Assembly (NCBI RefSeq): GCF_900114245.1
Contig: NZ_FOSK01000016.1
Span: 1 to 64,000 of the forward strand
Reading direction: 5' to 3'
DNA from: Pseudovibrio ascidiaceicola
GTDB lineage: Bacteria > Pseudomonadota > Alphaproteobacteria > Rhizobiales > Stappiaceae
DNA length: 64,000 bases
A program made the position numbers and the translations under genes. Position 1 is the first letter of the stretch. Each line of letters opens with the position of its first letter. The notes beneath the pieces are model-generated. The model saw nothing but the letters and a program-made list of their open reading frames with translations, was not told the origin of the DNA and did no database searches. This document shows, piece by piece, positions 8,433-17,804 of this stretch.

Positions 8433-10040
8433 TCATGAGCTCCACCCCCACTGGTAAAGCCATTCTTCGGAAACTGCTTTTTCGCCATCAGTCAGCTGAA
8501 GGCGCAACTCAACCGGGATTTCAAGGTCATCGCGCGAAACGTCAAGAAACACGCGATAAACACCCAGCTCTTCAATGTAGCGAACATCTGCAAAGTTAAC
8601 TGTGCCGTTTAAAGCAGCGTTTTCAATAAATGGTTTTGCGCGTACAAGCTGCTCCCCATCCAATCCGCTCTCAGCAAACAACTCAGCATCAAAGTCCACG
8701 ACAAACTTACGGGTTAGCGAGTTCTCTTCAGAAGCGGAATGCCCAGCCTTACCAGAACGCGTCTGGACAACAGGCATCAACATCTGCTCAGAACGACCAA
8801 CTTCATCACCCCAATACATCTTGTAGTGGAATGAGAGTTCATCACCCGCTTTCACCGCTTCATTCGGAGACCAGAAGGCAACAACATTGTCGTTGATTTC
8901 TTGATCTGTTGGAATTTCTGCAAGCATGACAGCACCAGAACCCCAATCACCTAGAGGCTCAATCCAAAGGCTTGGACGCTTGTCATAGCGCGCTTCAAGG
9001 TCCTGATAATTCTCAAGATCTTTGTCACGCTGCATCAGACCAAACCCAGCCGGACTTCTGGCACCAATAAAGGAAAGCTGCAGATTATCCGGGTTGGAAA
9101 GTGGCCGCCACGCGGTCTTGCCATTAGCAAAGCGCAGCTTCAACCCATCACTGTCATGCACTTCTGGTCTGAAATCATCAAACCCGACACGGTCATTTTC
9201 ACCGTAAAGATACATAGACGTCAGAGGTGCAATGCCAAGCCGCTCCACATCACTGCGGAAGAACAGATGTGCAGTCACATCAACTTCTGTTTGCTGGCCT
9301 GGCTTAAAGACAAACTGATACGCACCAGTCACACTCGGGCTATCAAGTTCAGCCCAAACCGTTACTTTATCAGAGCCATCTACTGGCTTGCCAAGATAAA
9401 ACGCAGTGAAGTTCGGAAACTCCTCCGGCTTACCACTGGCCGTATCAATAGCAAGCGCACGTGCGGACAAGCCATAAACATTGCCTGCACCCAAAGCACG
9501 GAAATAGCTGGCACCCAAGAAGGCCACCAGTTCATCCATCCGCCCTTCCACATTGAGTGGATTTAGCAAACGGAACCCAGCCACACCGGGAAATGAAACA
9601 TCGTTCAGCGACGCGGTCAGTTCCGCGTCCTGATAGTCAAAGTCAGCAGCCTCAAACACGAATGGTTGAGCTGCGCCCTCGCTTACCTCATGAATCTTCA
9701 GAGGATTTTTAAACAACCAGCCAGGATGGAACGCATGAACTCGAAAGTTCTCCGTGTCCTTCCACTTGCTACGGTCGCGCTTATAGCCAATTTTCCGATA
9801 GCCATCGTACTTCAAGTTAGCCAGCGCTTCCGGCAGTTCACCAGTTGGCTCAAGATAGGCGTCTTGCGCCTGTGCCTTCATCTTTGCCACGAGTGCACCA
9901 AAGGTGAATGGCATCTGAGATTGAGAGCTTTCGCCTGCAACAGCGACTGAAGAAGAAGCGACTGCCCCAAATCCAACACTGGAGCAAATGACGCCTAATA
10001 CAGCGATATTGGAAAGAAAACTACTTCGTTGATTAAGCAA
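8433..10040 (-). CDS. opgG: Periplasmic glucan biosynthesis protein OpgG
   Basis: A 535-residue periplasmic protein needed for branching or release of osmoregulated periplasmic glucans, partner of OpgH. An N-terminal signal sequence (hydrophobic to about residue 35, ending SSVAVAG) precedes the large beta-sandwich OpgG domain; recognisable parts include NLKYDGYRKIGYKRD, GASYFRALG, GLSARALAIDTASG and FWSPNEAVKAGDEL. The family is normally 500-550 residues, so it is full length. The start is TTG at 10040 with a G-rich tract upstream (GGGGGC); no ATG gives a complete signal peptide. First gene of the opg operon, with a 533-base promoter region upstream. Confidence 0.92.
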   Translation of the reverse strand: MLNQRSSFLSNIAVLGVICSSVGFGAVASSSVAVAGESSQSQMPFTFGALVAKMKAQAQDAYLEPTGELPEALANLKYDGYRKIGYKRDRSKWKDTENFRVHAFHPGWLFKNPLKIHEVSEGAAQPFVFEAADFDYQDAELTASLNDVSFPGVAGFRLLNPLNVEGRMDELVAFLGASYFRALGAGNVYGLSARALAIDTASGKPEEFPNFTAFYLGKPVDGSDKVTVWAELDSPSVTGAYQFVFKPGQQTEVDVTAHLFFRSDVERLGIAPLTSMYLYGENDRVGFDDFRPEVHDSDGLKLRFANGKTAWRPLSNPDNLQLSFIGARSPAGFGLMQRDKDLENYQDLEARYDKRPSLWIEPLGDWGSGAVMLAEIPTDQEINDNVVAFWSPNEAVKAGDELSFHYKMYWGDEVGRSEQMLMPVVQTRSGKAGHSASEENSLTRKFVVDFDAELFAESGLDGEQLVRAKPFIENAALNGTVNFADVRYIEELGVYRVFLDVSRDDLEIPVELRLQLTDGEKAVSEEWLYQWGWSS

Positions 10041-10573
10041 CGAGACGCCCCCAAGGTTTCAAATACAACAAATTGCAGTGTTCGCATACACTGCGCAACT
10101 ATAAGTTCTAGCAGAGCTTAGACCCCAGACCAGACAAGTCTCCATAACGCCCGATCACCTGAAGTTTATCGTAGCGTAATAAGGCGGAGATATGGTCGTG
10201 GCTAGGCAGAGCGGTGATGATTCACAGCGAAAATTAACCCTGTGAAACATCTCTAAGCTATTAGGATTACTGAGATATTAGGGGTAGCTCATTCAAGAGA
10301 CACGTTTTCACCACGCTCTAACCCCAAACCCACCAAAAGCAATCACCTCTATTCGTCAACTTCTTTACACGCACCCTCAGGACTAATCTGAACCCCGCCG
10401 GTGGCGTGCACTCAAAATGAGATGATATCCAGTCAACTTTTCTTGGGGTCAGCGCCTCTCCCTAGTCCCTTTGAAGGGATCAAGCAACAGAACATTTCCA
10501 ATTCTTATCGGTTTCCCTGATTAGTTTTTAAGTCCCCCGGACATACCCTCCCTCAACTATAGAAGGACACCCT
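10041..10573. other. 533-base divergent intergenic region (opgG / dehydrogenase)
   Basis: No coding frame can be supported here. It must hold the opg operon promoter (minus) and that of the dehydrogenase (plus). The only symmetric element I see is TCCCTT-TG-AAGGGA at 10466-10479. No recognisable riboswitch or RNA gene. Confidence 0.5.
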
Positions 10574-11689
10574 ATGGAAATTGGCATTGGCCTGATCGGC
10601 GCAGGGTGTATGGGAAAACTCCACGCCGTCGCGCTCAACGCGGCAGCCGCAGTGTTCAACACCAAACTCCGCGCCCGACTAGAGATGATCTGCACCACCA
10701 CGGAAGACGGTGCTCAGGAGAAAGCCGAGCAGTTTGGCTTTGCCAGATCCACCAGTGACTGGAGCCTATTGGTCAATGACCCACGGGTTGAAGCCATAGT
10801 CATTGCCAGCCCACAAGCCACCCATCGAAAGATTGCCCTGGAAGCTTTCAAACTGAGAAAACCCGTGCTCTGCGAAAAACCGTTGGGCGCAAGCCTTTCA
10901 GATGCAAACGAAATGGCCCATGCTGCCGAAGCGTCCGGGCAAGTCAATCTGGTGGGATTCAACTACATCCGCACACCGGCAACACAACTGGCTCATCACC
11001 TCATCAAAGAAGGCGTCATCGGAGACATCACGTTCTTTCGCGGAGAACATACCGAGGACTTTTTCGCCACCCCCGAAACGCCTGCCACATGGCGCTCCAG
11101 TGGAGATGCCAACGGTACCATGGGAGACCTCGCCCCTCACATGATCAACTGCGCCCATGTTCTGGTTGGCCCAATCAGGAAAGTCAGTGCACAGATTGAG
11201 ACCGTTTTCAAAACACGCCCGTCAGAATGCGCACCAAACATCGTCGAGCAAGTCACCAATGATGATGTGGCTCAGTTTATGTGCACTTTTGAAAACGGAG
11301 CGACAGGTCACCTCCTCTTCAGCCGGGTCGCACTGGGCAAGAAGATGGGCATTATCTACGAGATCACCGGCACCAAAGGCGCACTGCGGTTTGATCAGGA
11401 AGACCAGAACGCCCTCTGGCTTTACAAAATAGAGGATGGCCCGGAACAATCAGGCTTTAGAAAGATCCTCACCAATCCAACCCATCCTGATTATGCAGCC
11501 TTCTGCCACGGCCCCGGTCACGGAACCGGCTATCAGGACCAACTGATCATCGAAGCTCGTGACTTTCTGGAGGCCATCGCAACAGGAGCCACAAACTGGC
11601 CAACCTTCAAAGACGGTCTCGAAGTCGCAAAAGTCGTCGATGCCGCTCGCCGCTCTCACAAATCAGGAAGCTGGGTTGAGGTGAACTAA
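10574..11689 (+). CDS. Gfo/Idh/MocA-family NAD(P)-dependent oxidoreductase
   Basis: A 371-residue cytosolic dehydrogenase. The N-terminal Rossmann fold has GLIGAGCMGKLHA (residues 6-18) and the family's substrate-binding lysine in CEKPLGASL (about residue 97); the C-terminal alpha/beta domain contains the MGDLAPHMINCAH segment with the probable catalytic Asp and His. Members oxidise inositol, sugars or sugar acids; the exact substrate cannot be told. AGAAGGACACCCT precedes the ATG. It stands alone on the plus strand, without a transporter or isomerase nearby, so the context does not help. Confidence 0.85.
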   Translation: MEIGIGLIGAGCMGKLHAVALNAAAAVFNTKLRARLEMICTTTEDGAQEKAEQFGFARSTSDWSLLVNDPRVEAIVIASPQATHRKIALEAFKLRKPVLCEKPLGASLSDANEMAHAAEASGQVNLVGFNYIRTPATQLAHHLIKEGVIGDITFFRGEHTEDFFATPETPATWRSSGDANGTMGDLAPHMINCAHVLVGPIRKVSAQIETVFKTRPSECAPNIVEQVTNDDVAQFMCTFENGATGHLLFSRVALGKKMGIIYEITGTKGALRFDQEDQNALWLYKIEDGPEQSGFRKILTNPTHPDYAAFCHGPGHGTGYQDQLIIEARDFLEAIATGATNWPTFKDGLEVAKVVDAARRSHKSGSWVEVN

Positions 11690-11698
11690 CCTCTCCAA

Positions 11699-11728
11699 CA
11701 AAAAAGGCCCACCAAACTGGCGGGCCTT
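11699..11728 (-). terminator. Rho-independent terminator of gatB
   Basis: AAGGCCC and GGGCCTT arms with an inner CCA/TGG extension; on the minus strand the stem is followed by a run of six T. It lies 28 bases beyond the gatB stop. It may also stop the convergent dehydrogenase transcript weakly. Confidence 0.85.
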
Positions 11729-11755
11729 CGAATTCTATAAAGCTGTAAGAACGCC

Positions 11756-13243
11756 TTATTCCAGACCGATCTTCGCTTTCAGCATGTCAGAAACTGCCTG
11801 CGGGTTTGCTTTACCCTTAGAAGCTTTCATCACCTGACCAACGAACCAGCCAAGCATGCCTGGCTTTTCTTTCGCCTGCTCTGCTTTGTCGGTGTTGTTT
11901 GCAAGGATCTCGTCCACGATGCCTTCAATCGCACCAAGGTCAGTCACCTGCTTCATGCCGCGATCTTCTACGATCTGAGCCGGATCACCACCTTCGCTCC
12001 AGACGATCTCGAAGAGGTCTTTCGCGATCTTACCGGAAATGGTGCCTGCTTTGATCAGGTCAATGATCTTGCCCAGCTGCTCAGAAGAAATCGGGCTGGA
12101 GGTCACATCCAGACCTTCTTTGTTCAAGCGGCCAAAGGTGTCGTTGATCACCCAGTTCGCAGCCAGCTTCGCATCACGGCCCTTGGCAACTTCCTCAAAG
12201 AAGTCACAGGAGACACGCTCAGCAACAAGAATGTCAGCGTCATATGGGGTCAGACCGAAGTCTTTAATGTAACGCGCCTTCTTCTCATCCGGCAGTTCCG
12301 GAAGGTCCGCAGCCATCTCATCAACCAGCGCCTGAGTGAACTCAAGCGGCAGCAGATCTGGATCCGGGAAGTAACGGTAATCATGCGCTTCTTCTTTGGA
12401 ACGCATGGAACGGGTCTCACCCTTCACGCTGTCAAACAGGCGAGTTTCCTGATCGATCTCGCCGCCGTCTTCCAAGATACCGATCTGACGACGGGCTTCA
12501 TATTCAATCGCCTGACCAACAAAACGGATGGAGTTCACGTTCTTGATCTCACAACGCGTACCAAACTCACCACCCGGCTTGCGAACAGAAACGTTCACGT
12601 CAGCACGCATGGAACCCTGGTCCATGTTGCCATCACAGGTGCCCAGGTAACGCAGGATAGTGCGCAGCTTGGTCAGGTAGGCTTTGGCTTCATCAGCACA
12701 GCGAATGTCTGGCTTGGAAACAATTTCCATCAGCGCCACGCCGGAACGGTTCAGGTCAACGAAAGACATGGTTGGGTGCTGGTCATGCAGGGATTTACCC
12801 GCGTCCTGCTCCAGATGCAGACGCTCAACGCCCACTTCAACCTGCTCGCCGCTCTTCATATCAAGGTGAATGATACCTTCACCAACAATCGGCTGCTTGA
12901 ACTGCGAGATCTGATAGCCCTGCGGCAGATCAGGGTAGAAGTAGTTTTTGCGGTCAAAAACGGACTTCAGGTTGATTTCCGCTTTCAGGCCAAGACCCGT
13001 ACGGATCGCCTGACGAACACATTCTTCGTTGATCACTGGCAGCATGCCCGGCATCGCCGCATCAACCAAGCTCACATTATTATTCGGATCGCTGCCAAAG
13101 CTGGTAGAAGCGCCCGAGAATAGCTTGGCTTCAGAGGTCACCTGAGCGTGAACCTCCATGCCGATTACGATTTCCCAGTCGCCAGTTGCGCCCTTGATGA
13201 ATTTCTTCGGATCCGGAGTGCGCGTATCGACAAGCAGCGTCAT
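11756..13243 (-). CDS. gatB: Asp-tRNA(Asn)/Glu-tRNA(Gln) amidotransferase subunit B
   Basis: A 495-residue subunit of GatCAB, which converts mischarged Glu-tRNA(Gln) or Asp-tRNA(Asn) into the amidated form. The N-terminal kinase-like domain shows [38 protein letters not shown] and [14 protein letters not shown]; the C-terminal YqeY-like tail domain ends with [16 protein letters not shown]. Full length for the family. Its partners gatC and gatA lie 10 kb to the right on the same strand, unlike the compact arrangement in many relatives. Probably monocistronic, ending in a clear terminator. Confidence 0.97.
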   Translation of the reverse strand: MTLLVDTRTPDPKKFIKGATGDWEIVIGMEVHAQVTSEAKLFSGASTSFGSDPNNNVSLVDAAMPGMLPVINEECVRQAIRTGLGLKAEINLKSVFDRKNYFYPDLPQGYQISQFKQPIVGEGIIHLDMKSGEQVEVGVERLHLEQDAGKSLHDQHPTMSFVDLNRSGVALMEIVSKPDIRCADEAKAYLTKLRTILRYLGTCDGNMDQGSMRADVNVSVRKPGGEFGTRCEIKNVNSIRFVGQAIEYEARRQIGILEDGGEIDQETRLFDSVKGETRSMRSKEEAHDYRYFPDPDLLPLEFTQALVDEMAADLPELPDEKKARYIKDFGLTPYDADILVAERVSCDFFEEVAKGRDAKLAANWVINDTFGRLNKEGLDVTSSPISSEQLGKIIDLIKAGTISGKIAKDLFEIVWSEGGDPAQIVEDRGMKQVTDLGAIEGIVDEILANNTDKAEQAKEKPGMLGWFVGQVMKASKGKANPQAVSDMLKAKIGLE

Positions 13244-13476
13244 GCGATCAATATCCTGTGTTCGTATAAGTCTTCACGGAAGTCCGGCCACGCGATGCAT
13301 AGCCACGAAGACCACCTAATTTCTCAATGGTGTTGGGTAGGCCATCAACCCCACAATGGCAAGTGAATCTTCGGGAGTTTTTGAGCCAGAGTGCCTAAAT
13401 TTCGGGGAGAAGCTTGTAGAAAGTCGCGCAGAAGCATCTGGAGCTTGACCCGCGCTGAACAACAATCCCTCAACAC

Positions 13477-13773
13477 TCACTTTGCACGGCGGCGACTTGC
13501 CCCGATTTTCATAGCAATAGCACTTACAATCAGCCCCGTCGCAAAGCGGAACGGAAACAACGCCAACGGCCCAACTTCAGGGTTCCACGGCATAGGTATC
13601 CCAACAAGCTTGATAAGCCCTTCAAGAAACAGGCTAAGCGCAGCTGCAGCAAATCCTGCAATGAAGATCTTCCCCCGCTGATTGGCGTAGTAGCCCATAT
13701 AGGCGGCGATCAATATGGCAAACGGATTCAAAAGCCCCGGCCACAGCAGGATTACAGAGATATCGTCGGTCAT
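13477..13773 (-). CDS. Small hydrophobic membrane protein, function unknown
   Basis: A 98-residue protein with three predicted membrane segments: WPGLLNPFAILIAAYMGYYA, FIAGFAAAALSLFLEGLIKL and LFPFRFATGLIVSAIAMKIG. It ends in a basic tail (SRRRAK), which puts the C-terminus in the cytoplasm by the positive-inside rule. GAGACTTTA precedes the ATG. I do not recognise a family. It lies upstream of gatB on the same strand with a 233-base gap, so it is probably a separate transcript. Confidence 0.6.
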   Translation of the reverse strand: MTDDISVILLWPGLLNPFAILIAAYMGYYANQRGKIFIAGFAAAALSLFLEGLIKLVGIPMPWNPEVGPLALFPFRFATGLIVSAIAMKIGASRRRAK

Positions 13774-14158
13774 TAAAGTCTCATTCAGATCAATTAGGAA
13801 AGCACCTGCACAGCGCTACGTAGTTCCCCTAGCACATTATTGGAGTGACTGCGAAACAGACTTGGAGCACATCCCCGAAAAGTACGTTGCATAGAACAAT
13901 AGGGAGAGACGCCCAACACTTCCAGCAAATCTGCAACACCTGCTTGTTTTCGCAATCCAGCAAGAAATCGCACGCTTGCAACACCCAGCTGCGTTGCCTA
14001 TAAGGCAGCCATCAATCAATGGAGTTTTGATGCGAGCTCGACAAGAGTCCCGGTAAAGCCCTGTCGAAGATAGACAGGGCATGCACAAACCAAACAATCT
14101 CACTGACCGCATGAGCGGGCAGACGAGATACGTGCATCTTTAAAACTCAAAGACATCC
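13774..14158. other. Intergenic region with stem-loop and decayed repeat half
   Basis: No supported gene. It contains a perfect 8-bp hairpin at 14058-14080 (GCCCTGTC, 7-base loop, GACAGGGC) and, at 13865-13883, a segment with GAGCACATCCCCGAAAAGT that resembles the left half of the intergenic repeat seen complete at 46335-46409. Confidence 0.4.
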
Positions 14159-14416
14159 ATGGATATTTCGAAAGCTGAACAGCGCATTTTGCATGTGCTG
14201 GCACAAGGCGGCTGCATTGAATTGCGCCGTGACGACGACGGCACTCTGGAAGAAATGAACTGCGTCACCCGAGACGGTTGGTATTATGCCGGCCTGTCCG
14301 AATACATCTTCAGAAAACTGAAGTACCGACGCCTGATCTCTTCAAAAGGAGGCCGCCCATATCGCATCACCAAACTGGGCCTGACCCGCGTCCGTAGCCA
14401 GCTCGACAACCGCTGA
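14159..14416 (+). CDS. yjhX: YjhX-family toxin (topoisomerase inhibitor-like, UPF0386)
   Basis: An 85-residue protein, the same length as E. coli YjhX, with a clear end-to-end match by eye: SKAEQRILHVLAQGG near the N-terminus, KLKYRRLISSKGGRPYRIT in the middle and RVRSQLDNR at the C-terminus. In E. coli YjhX (TopAI) inhibits DNA topoisomerase I and is neutralised by YjhQ, a GNAT protein. No GNAT gene is adjacent here, so the gene looks solitary; the chromosomal topA lies 25 kb away. A strong terminator follows, giving a compact single-gene transcript. Toxicity here is inferred from family only. Confidence 0.85.
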   Translation: MDISKAEQRILHVLAQGGCIELRRDDDGTLEEMNCVTRDGWYYAGLSEYIFRKLKYRRLISSKGGRPYRITKLGLTRVRSQLDNR

Positions 14417-14421
14417 CCAAC

Positions 14422-14455
14422 ACCACCCTGCAGCACCATGCTGCGGGGTGGTTTT
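14422..14455 (+). terminator. Rho-independent terminator of the yjhX-like gene
   Basis: ACCACCC pairs with GGGTGGT, with inner GCAGC/GCTGC around a short loop, then TTTTC. It begins 6 bases after the stop codon. Confidence 0.85.
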
Positions 14456-14477
14456 CAATCAAGCGAAGCTAAGGCAG

Positions 14478-15296
14478 TCACCTGCCCGCAATTTGCTTCA
14501 AAACCGCAGCCACAATGGCCTCCGGCCGGTCCTCTTGAACCAAATGACCTGCTAGAGGAATTGGAACGCAATCTTCCCCGGAAATCAAACCCGCCAACGC
14601 CTCCCCTCTTTCATAGGGGATCCACTCATCACACATGCCCCATAGCACTGAGACCGGGCAATCCATCGCCCCATAAAACCGCTGAACCTCATCAGTATAT
14701 TTCTGATGCATCTGTGCGATCTGACGATAGAACGCAGGCTGCCCAACAGGCCCGATCCACGGAGCAGAATAAATCTCCAAAGCATCCTCTGAAAGCTCAT
14801 GATGCGCAGCAGTCTGCAGATAAGCCCGCAACATCGCTTTATGCATATACTCCGGCATTCCGGCAAATGCCTCCGGGTGCTCTCGCACATGCTGCACCAA
14901 CGGCGATCCCCATGGAGCCAAAGCGACCGCATCAAAAATCGTCAAAGACCCATAACGCAACCCATTCAGATAGTAAGCCCGCAGCGCTGTCGCCCCACCA
15001 AAGTCATGAGCCAGAACATCAGGGCGGTCCAACTCCCACTCCTGAAACAGCGCAGCCAGCACTTTGTTTTGAACCCCGAGGGAAACATCCTGCCCTTCTC
15101 GTTTCTCCGATTGGCCATAACCCACCAGATCAAAGTAATAGACCCTCCTGTGATCGAAGAGATGCGGCACAATCCTGCGCCAAACCTGCGAAGAAAAGGG
15201 GGTACCGTGAATGGCAACCAGTGGCGGTCCGTCTCCCATCACCCCCCAGCGAACTGCGTTTCCGTTAATGATCGAGGTGTTTGAAAGTTCAAGCAT
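14478..15296 (-). CDS. Alpha/beta hydrolase with Asp nucleophile elbow
   Basis: A 272-residue alpha/beta hydrolase. The oxyanion region is HGTPFSS; the nucleophile elbow reads LAHDFGGA, with Asp in place of Ser, as in haloalkane dehalogenases and epoxide hydrolases. The acid is probably in GMCDEWIP and the catalytic His in LAGHLVQEDRP. It could therefore hydrolyse a C-halogen or ester/epoxide bond, but the substrate is unknown. A GTG at 15308 in frame is an alternative start. It is divergent from an ArsR-type regulator, with a palindrome between them, suggesting repression by that regulator. Confidence 0.8.
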   Translation of the reverse strand: MLELSNTSIINGNAVRWGVMGDGPPLVAIHGTPFSSQVWRRIVPHLFDHRRVYYFDLVGYGQSEKREGQDVSLGVQNKVLAALFQEWELDRPDVLAHDFGGATALRAYYLNGLRYGSLTIFDAVALAPWGSPLVQHVREHPEAFAGMPEYMHKAMLRAYLQTAAHHELSEDALEIYSAPWIGPVGQPAFYRQIAQMHQKYTDEVQRFYGAMDCPVSVLWGMCDEWIPYERGEALAGLISGEDCVPIPLAGHLVQEDRPEAIVAAVLKQIAGR

Positions 15297-15313
15297 GGCA
15301 CGACTCACATTGA

Positions 15314-15327
15314 CATTTAGCTAAATG
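15314..15327. promoter_or_regulatory. Perfect 14-bp palindrome, likely ArsR-type operator
   Basis: CATTTAGCTAAATG reads the same on both strands and sits between the hydrolase and the ArsR-family gene. It overlaps a possible promoter: TTGACA at 15310-15315 and TATGAA at 15332-15337 with 16 bases between. Position and symmetry suggest autoregulated control of both genes. Confidence 0.65.
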
Positions 15328-15332
15328 ACTAT

Positions 15333-15665
15333 ATGAATATTTACATGGATAGAGCAATACAAATTAAAGCCATCTCCAGCGAGCCTCGCCTAAAGGTCCT
15401 TCGCCTTCTGAGAGAACCGAAAAAACACTTCAGCCATCAGCAATCGGCTGATCCGGTTGAGTTCGGTGTTTGTATGACATTGATTGCCGAAGCTTTAGGC
15501 GTTGCCCAACCTACCGCCAGCAGGCATCTGGATATATTGAAACAGGCTGGCTTCATCTCAGCACAGAAGCATTTGAAATGGTCCTACTGCAAACGCAATG
15601 AACCAGAGATCGAGAAGTTTCTGCACTGGCTCGGCACAGAAATCTCGCCAAATCAGATCACCTGA
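15333..15665 (+). CDS. ArsR/SmtB-family winged-helix regulator
   Basis: A 110-residue regulator. It begins with the ArsR-type helix KAISSEPRLKVLRLL and has the winged-helix recognition segment IAEALGVAQPTASRHLDILKQ with the wing at KWSYCKRNEPEIE. There is no CxC metal motif on helix 3, so it probably senses something other than a soft metal or responds to an organic ligand. A second ATG at 15345 fits better if the promoter proposed from 15310 is real, since -10 would overlap the first ATG. It is divergent from the alpha/beta hydrolase, its likely target. Confidence 0.8.
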   Translation: MNIYMDRAIQIKAISSEPRLKVLRLLREPKKHFSHQQSADPVEFGVCMTLIAEALGVAQPTASRHLDILKQAGFISAQKHLKWSYCKRNEPEIEKFLHWLGTEISPNQIT

Positions 15666-15759
15666 TGCTCAAATCTCGCATTTACTCAATACTGGGAAAC
15701 AGCTGCATAGCAATACGAGACCTCGCAGCAGCATTCTGCGAGGCCAATTAGCACGAGCA

Positions 15760-16155
15760 TCAGTTACAGGTCGTATAAAAGAACCTTTGATCACGGTCCT
15801 CGCGATATGAATAGACATGACAGGTCGTTTGATATCGCCCTCGATCCCATAACTCGACAGTCACATGGGTAGCCGGAGGGCGCCCGCCACGATGCCAAAC
15901 GCCACTCTCATCACGCAAAAGCAAGTACAGACCATCAGTCCCTGCCGGATTCCGGTAAGCCCGCTGGACATCGCGATCATATGATTCACTCAGTACCTGC
16001 CGAACAGTTGGCCCTGTAAAACTTGAACGCGTGTCCAAAGTTCGATCACCTACAAGAGTATCAGGCTCATCTGCCCAATAAACGTCAGCCTGAGCACTCG
16101 GCAGACCAACACTCAACGCCAGCAAACAGACACCCATAAACTTTCTGATTTTCAT
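15760..16155 (-). CDS. Secreted protein of unknown function
   Basis: A 131-residue protein with a signal peptide (KIRKFMGVCLLALSVGLPSAQA, cleavage before DVYW) and a mature domain with DRDVQRAYRNPAG, then aromatic strands (GVWHRGGRPP, VTVELWDRGRY) and two cysteines near the end (TTCHVY and YTTCN) that could form a disulfide. ATG at 16155 is chosen because AAAGGAAA precedes it; a longer frame starts 30 bases upstream. I do not recognise a family. Same strand and downstream of the multicopper oxidase region but with its own leader. Confidence 0.6.
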   Translation of the reverse strand: MKIRKFMGVCLLALSVGLPSAQADVYWADEPDTLVGDRTLDTRSSFTGPTVRQVLSESYDRDVQRAYRNPAGTDGLYLLLRDESGVWHRGGRPPATHVTVELWDRGRYQTTCHVYSYREDRDQRFFYTTCN

Positions 16156-16275
16156 TTTTTTTCCTTTCCCCGAAACTTCGGGCAAAAGGAAGACGCAGCA
16201 GGCCTCTCTTTACGCAGCTAAATCAGGTAACAACGTAAACACATCAAAAGCAGCCTCCCAATAAAAATCGCGGAG

Positions 16276-17796
16276 CTACCGCAACATCTCACGCTCATTG
16301 ACGACATAACGCACCGGCTGCATCATACCGACGGCAAGGTGCCAGATGTTGTGGCAGTGATAGGCCCACATGCCGGGATTATTGGCCAGAAACTCGATAG
16401 TCACCGTCTGCTTCTTAGGCACCCACACCGTATCCATTACCGGTGCATAATCATCATCAGGCCCACCGAGAACGCGAAATGTATGTCCGTGAAGATGCAT
16501 GGGGTGAGACATGGGAGACCGATTGATCATCCGCAGCTGGACCACCTCCCCCTGCTTCACATCCAGATATGTTTTTTGCGGGTCAGGCCCTGCGTACGGC
16601 TCCGGCCAGTAGTGGTTGTTCATCATCCACTCATAGGCCTTCATATCTCCAGAGAGCAACACATCATAAACACGGTCAACTTTGCGGCCAAACCCTGATG
16701 CCTCAAGCGACTTCAAACTTCTAAAATCAACAGTCACCCCGTCAAAAGAAGGCCGTTTATCATTCACATTGGCCTTCGCATCATCGGTATGAATAACACC
16801 AAGACACTGCTTATTATCGCCAAGTGCTGCTGCATGGATCGTGTAGCTGCCACTGTCCGGCACATCCACCAGCACATCATAACGCGCAGATGTCGGGACA
16901 ATGACATTCTGCCCCTCAACAGGCTGCATGCGGTTGCCATCAACTTCAATGACAGAGAACTTCAACCCATCAATGGAAATTCGGAAGAAAGTGCTGCCAG
17001 ATGAATTAATCAGACGCAGTCGTAGACGCGCACCTTTTTTGACGGTCAGAGTCCATGGTTTAGAATTAGGCTGACCATTCAGGGTGTAACCCGCATTCAC
17101 AACATCAATATCAAAATCTTTGGTGTTGGGAGGTTCATAGGCATCTTTGATCTCTGGCCGATGCCGACCACTTCGCAAGCCTTTGATAATCTCCCCACCT
17201 TCGGCTGGCGGGATATCGCTGAACATCAACACTTCATCATGATCGTAAGAATAAGGATTGTCCTTGGGATCAATAATGAGAGAGCCCAGAAGGCCATATT
17301 GCTCCTGCAAACCAAGGTGAGAGTGGTAGTAGTAACTGCCCTGCTGAACCAGCGGAAACTCGTAATATTGCGAGGTTCCCGCTTCAATCGGTAACTGTGC
17401 AATTTCAGGCACACCATCCTGCAGGGATGGCAACAACAGCCCGTGCCAGTGAATGCAGGTGGGATGCGTCATCCGGTTGTTGATGAGAACCCGGAACATA
17501 TCCCCTTCCGTATATCGGATGGGAGTACCCGGCCATGTGCCACCAACAAGCATGCCTTTGAGATCTACACCATATTGGGAGTAGTTTTTTTCATCCACGT
17601 CCAACGTGAAATCCGGCTTAGCAACACCCGCACCAAGGAGCGACTGTGCGCAAGCTGTTTCCGGCGCCACAGAAGCAGGAGGCAAAACAGGCTGAGATTG
17701 CTGCGCGCCAGCACTGCCGGAAATGAATGTAGCTGCACCTGCTGCAAGCCCGCCGCTTGCGCTGGTTTTCACAAAGTCTCGACGGCTCAACTTCAT
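16276..17796 (-). CDS. Tat-exported multicopper oxidase
   Basis: A 506-residue periplasmic copper oxidase. The twin-arginine signal is SRRDFVKTSASGG (residues 4-16). Three cupredoxin domains carry the copper ligands: HWHG at 116-119, YHSH at about 157-160, HPMHLHGH near 433, and HCHNIWHLAVGMM near 481, the Cys-His segment coordinating type 1 copper with an axial Met. It matches the laccase/CopA-CueO type that oxidises Cu(I), metals or phenolics. The leader upstream contains two tandem hairpins. No copper ATPase or CopB gene lies nearby, so the physiological substrate is open. Confidence 0.9.
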   Translation of the reverse strand: MKLSRRDFVKTSASGGLAAGAATFISGSAGAQQSQPVLPPASVAPETACAQSLLGAGVAKPDFTLDVDEKNYSQYGVDLKGMLVGGTWPGTPIRYTEGDMFRVLINNRMTHPTCIHWHGLLLPSLQDGVPEIAQLPIEAGTSQYYEFPLVQQGSYYYHSHLGLQEQYGLLGSLIIDPKDNPYSYDHDEVLMFSDIPPAEGGEIIKGLRSGRHRPEIKDAYEPPNTKDFDIDVVNAGYTLNGQPNSKPWTLTVKKGARLRLRLINSSGSTFFRISIDGLKFSVIEVDGNRMQPVEGQNVIVPTSARYDVLVDVPDSGSYTIHAAALGDNKQCLGVIHTDDAKANVNDKRPSFDGVTVDFRSLKSLEASGFGRKVDRVYDVLLSGDMKAYEWMMNNHYWPEPYAGPDPQKTYLDVKQGEVVQLRMINRSPMSHPMHLHGHTFRVLGGPDDDYAPVMDTVWVPKKQTVTIEFLANNPGMWAYHCHNIWHLAVGMMQPVRYVVNEREMLR

Positions 17797-17804
17797 AAGC
17801 GCAC

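Noticed and set aside
13837-14112. A 91-codon minus-strand frame, Cys-rich
   Set aside because: The composition is unlike a protein of this genome, there is no ribosome site and the region contains a hairpin and a repeat remnant.
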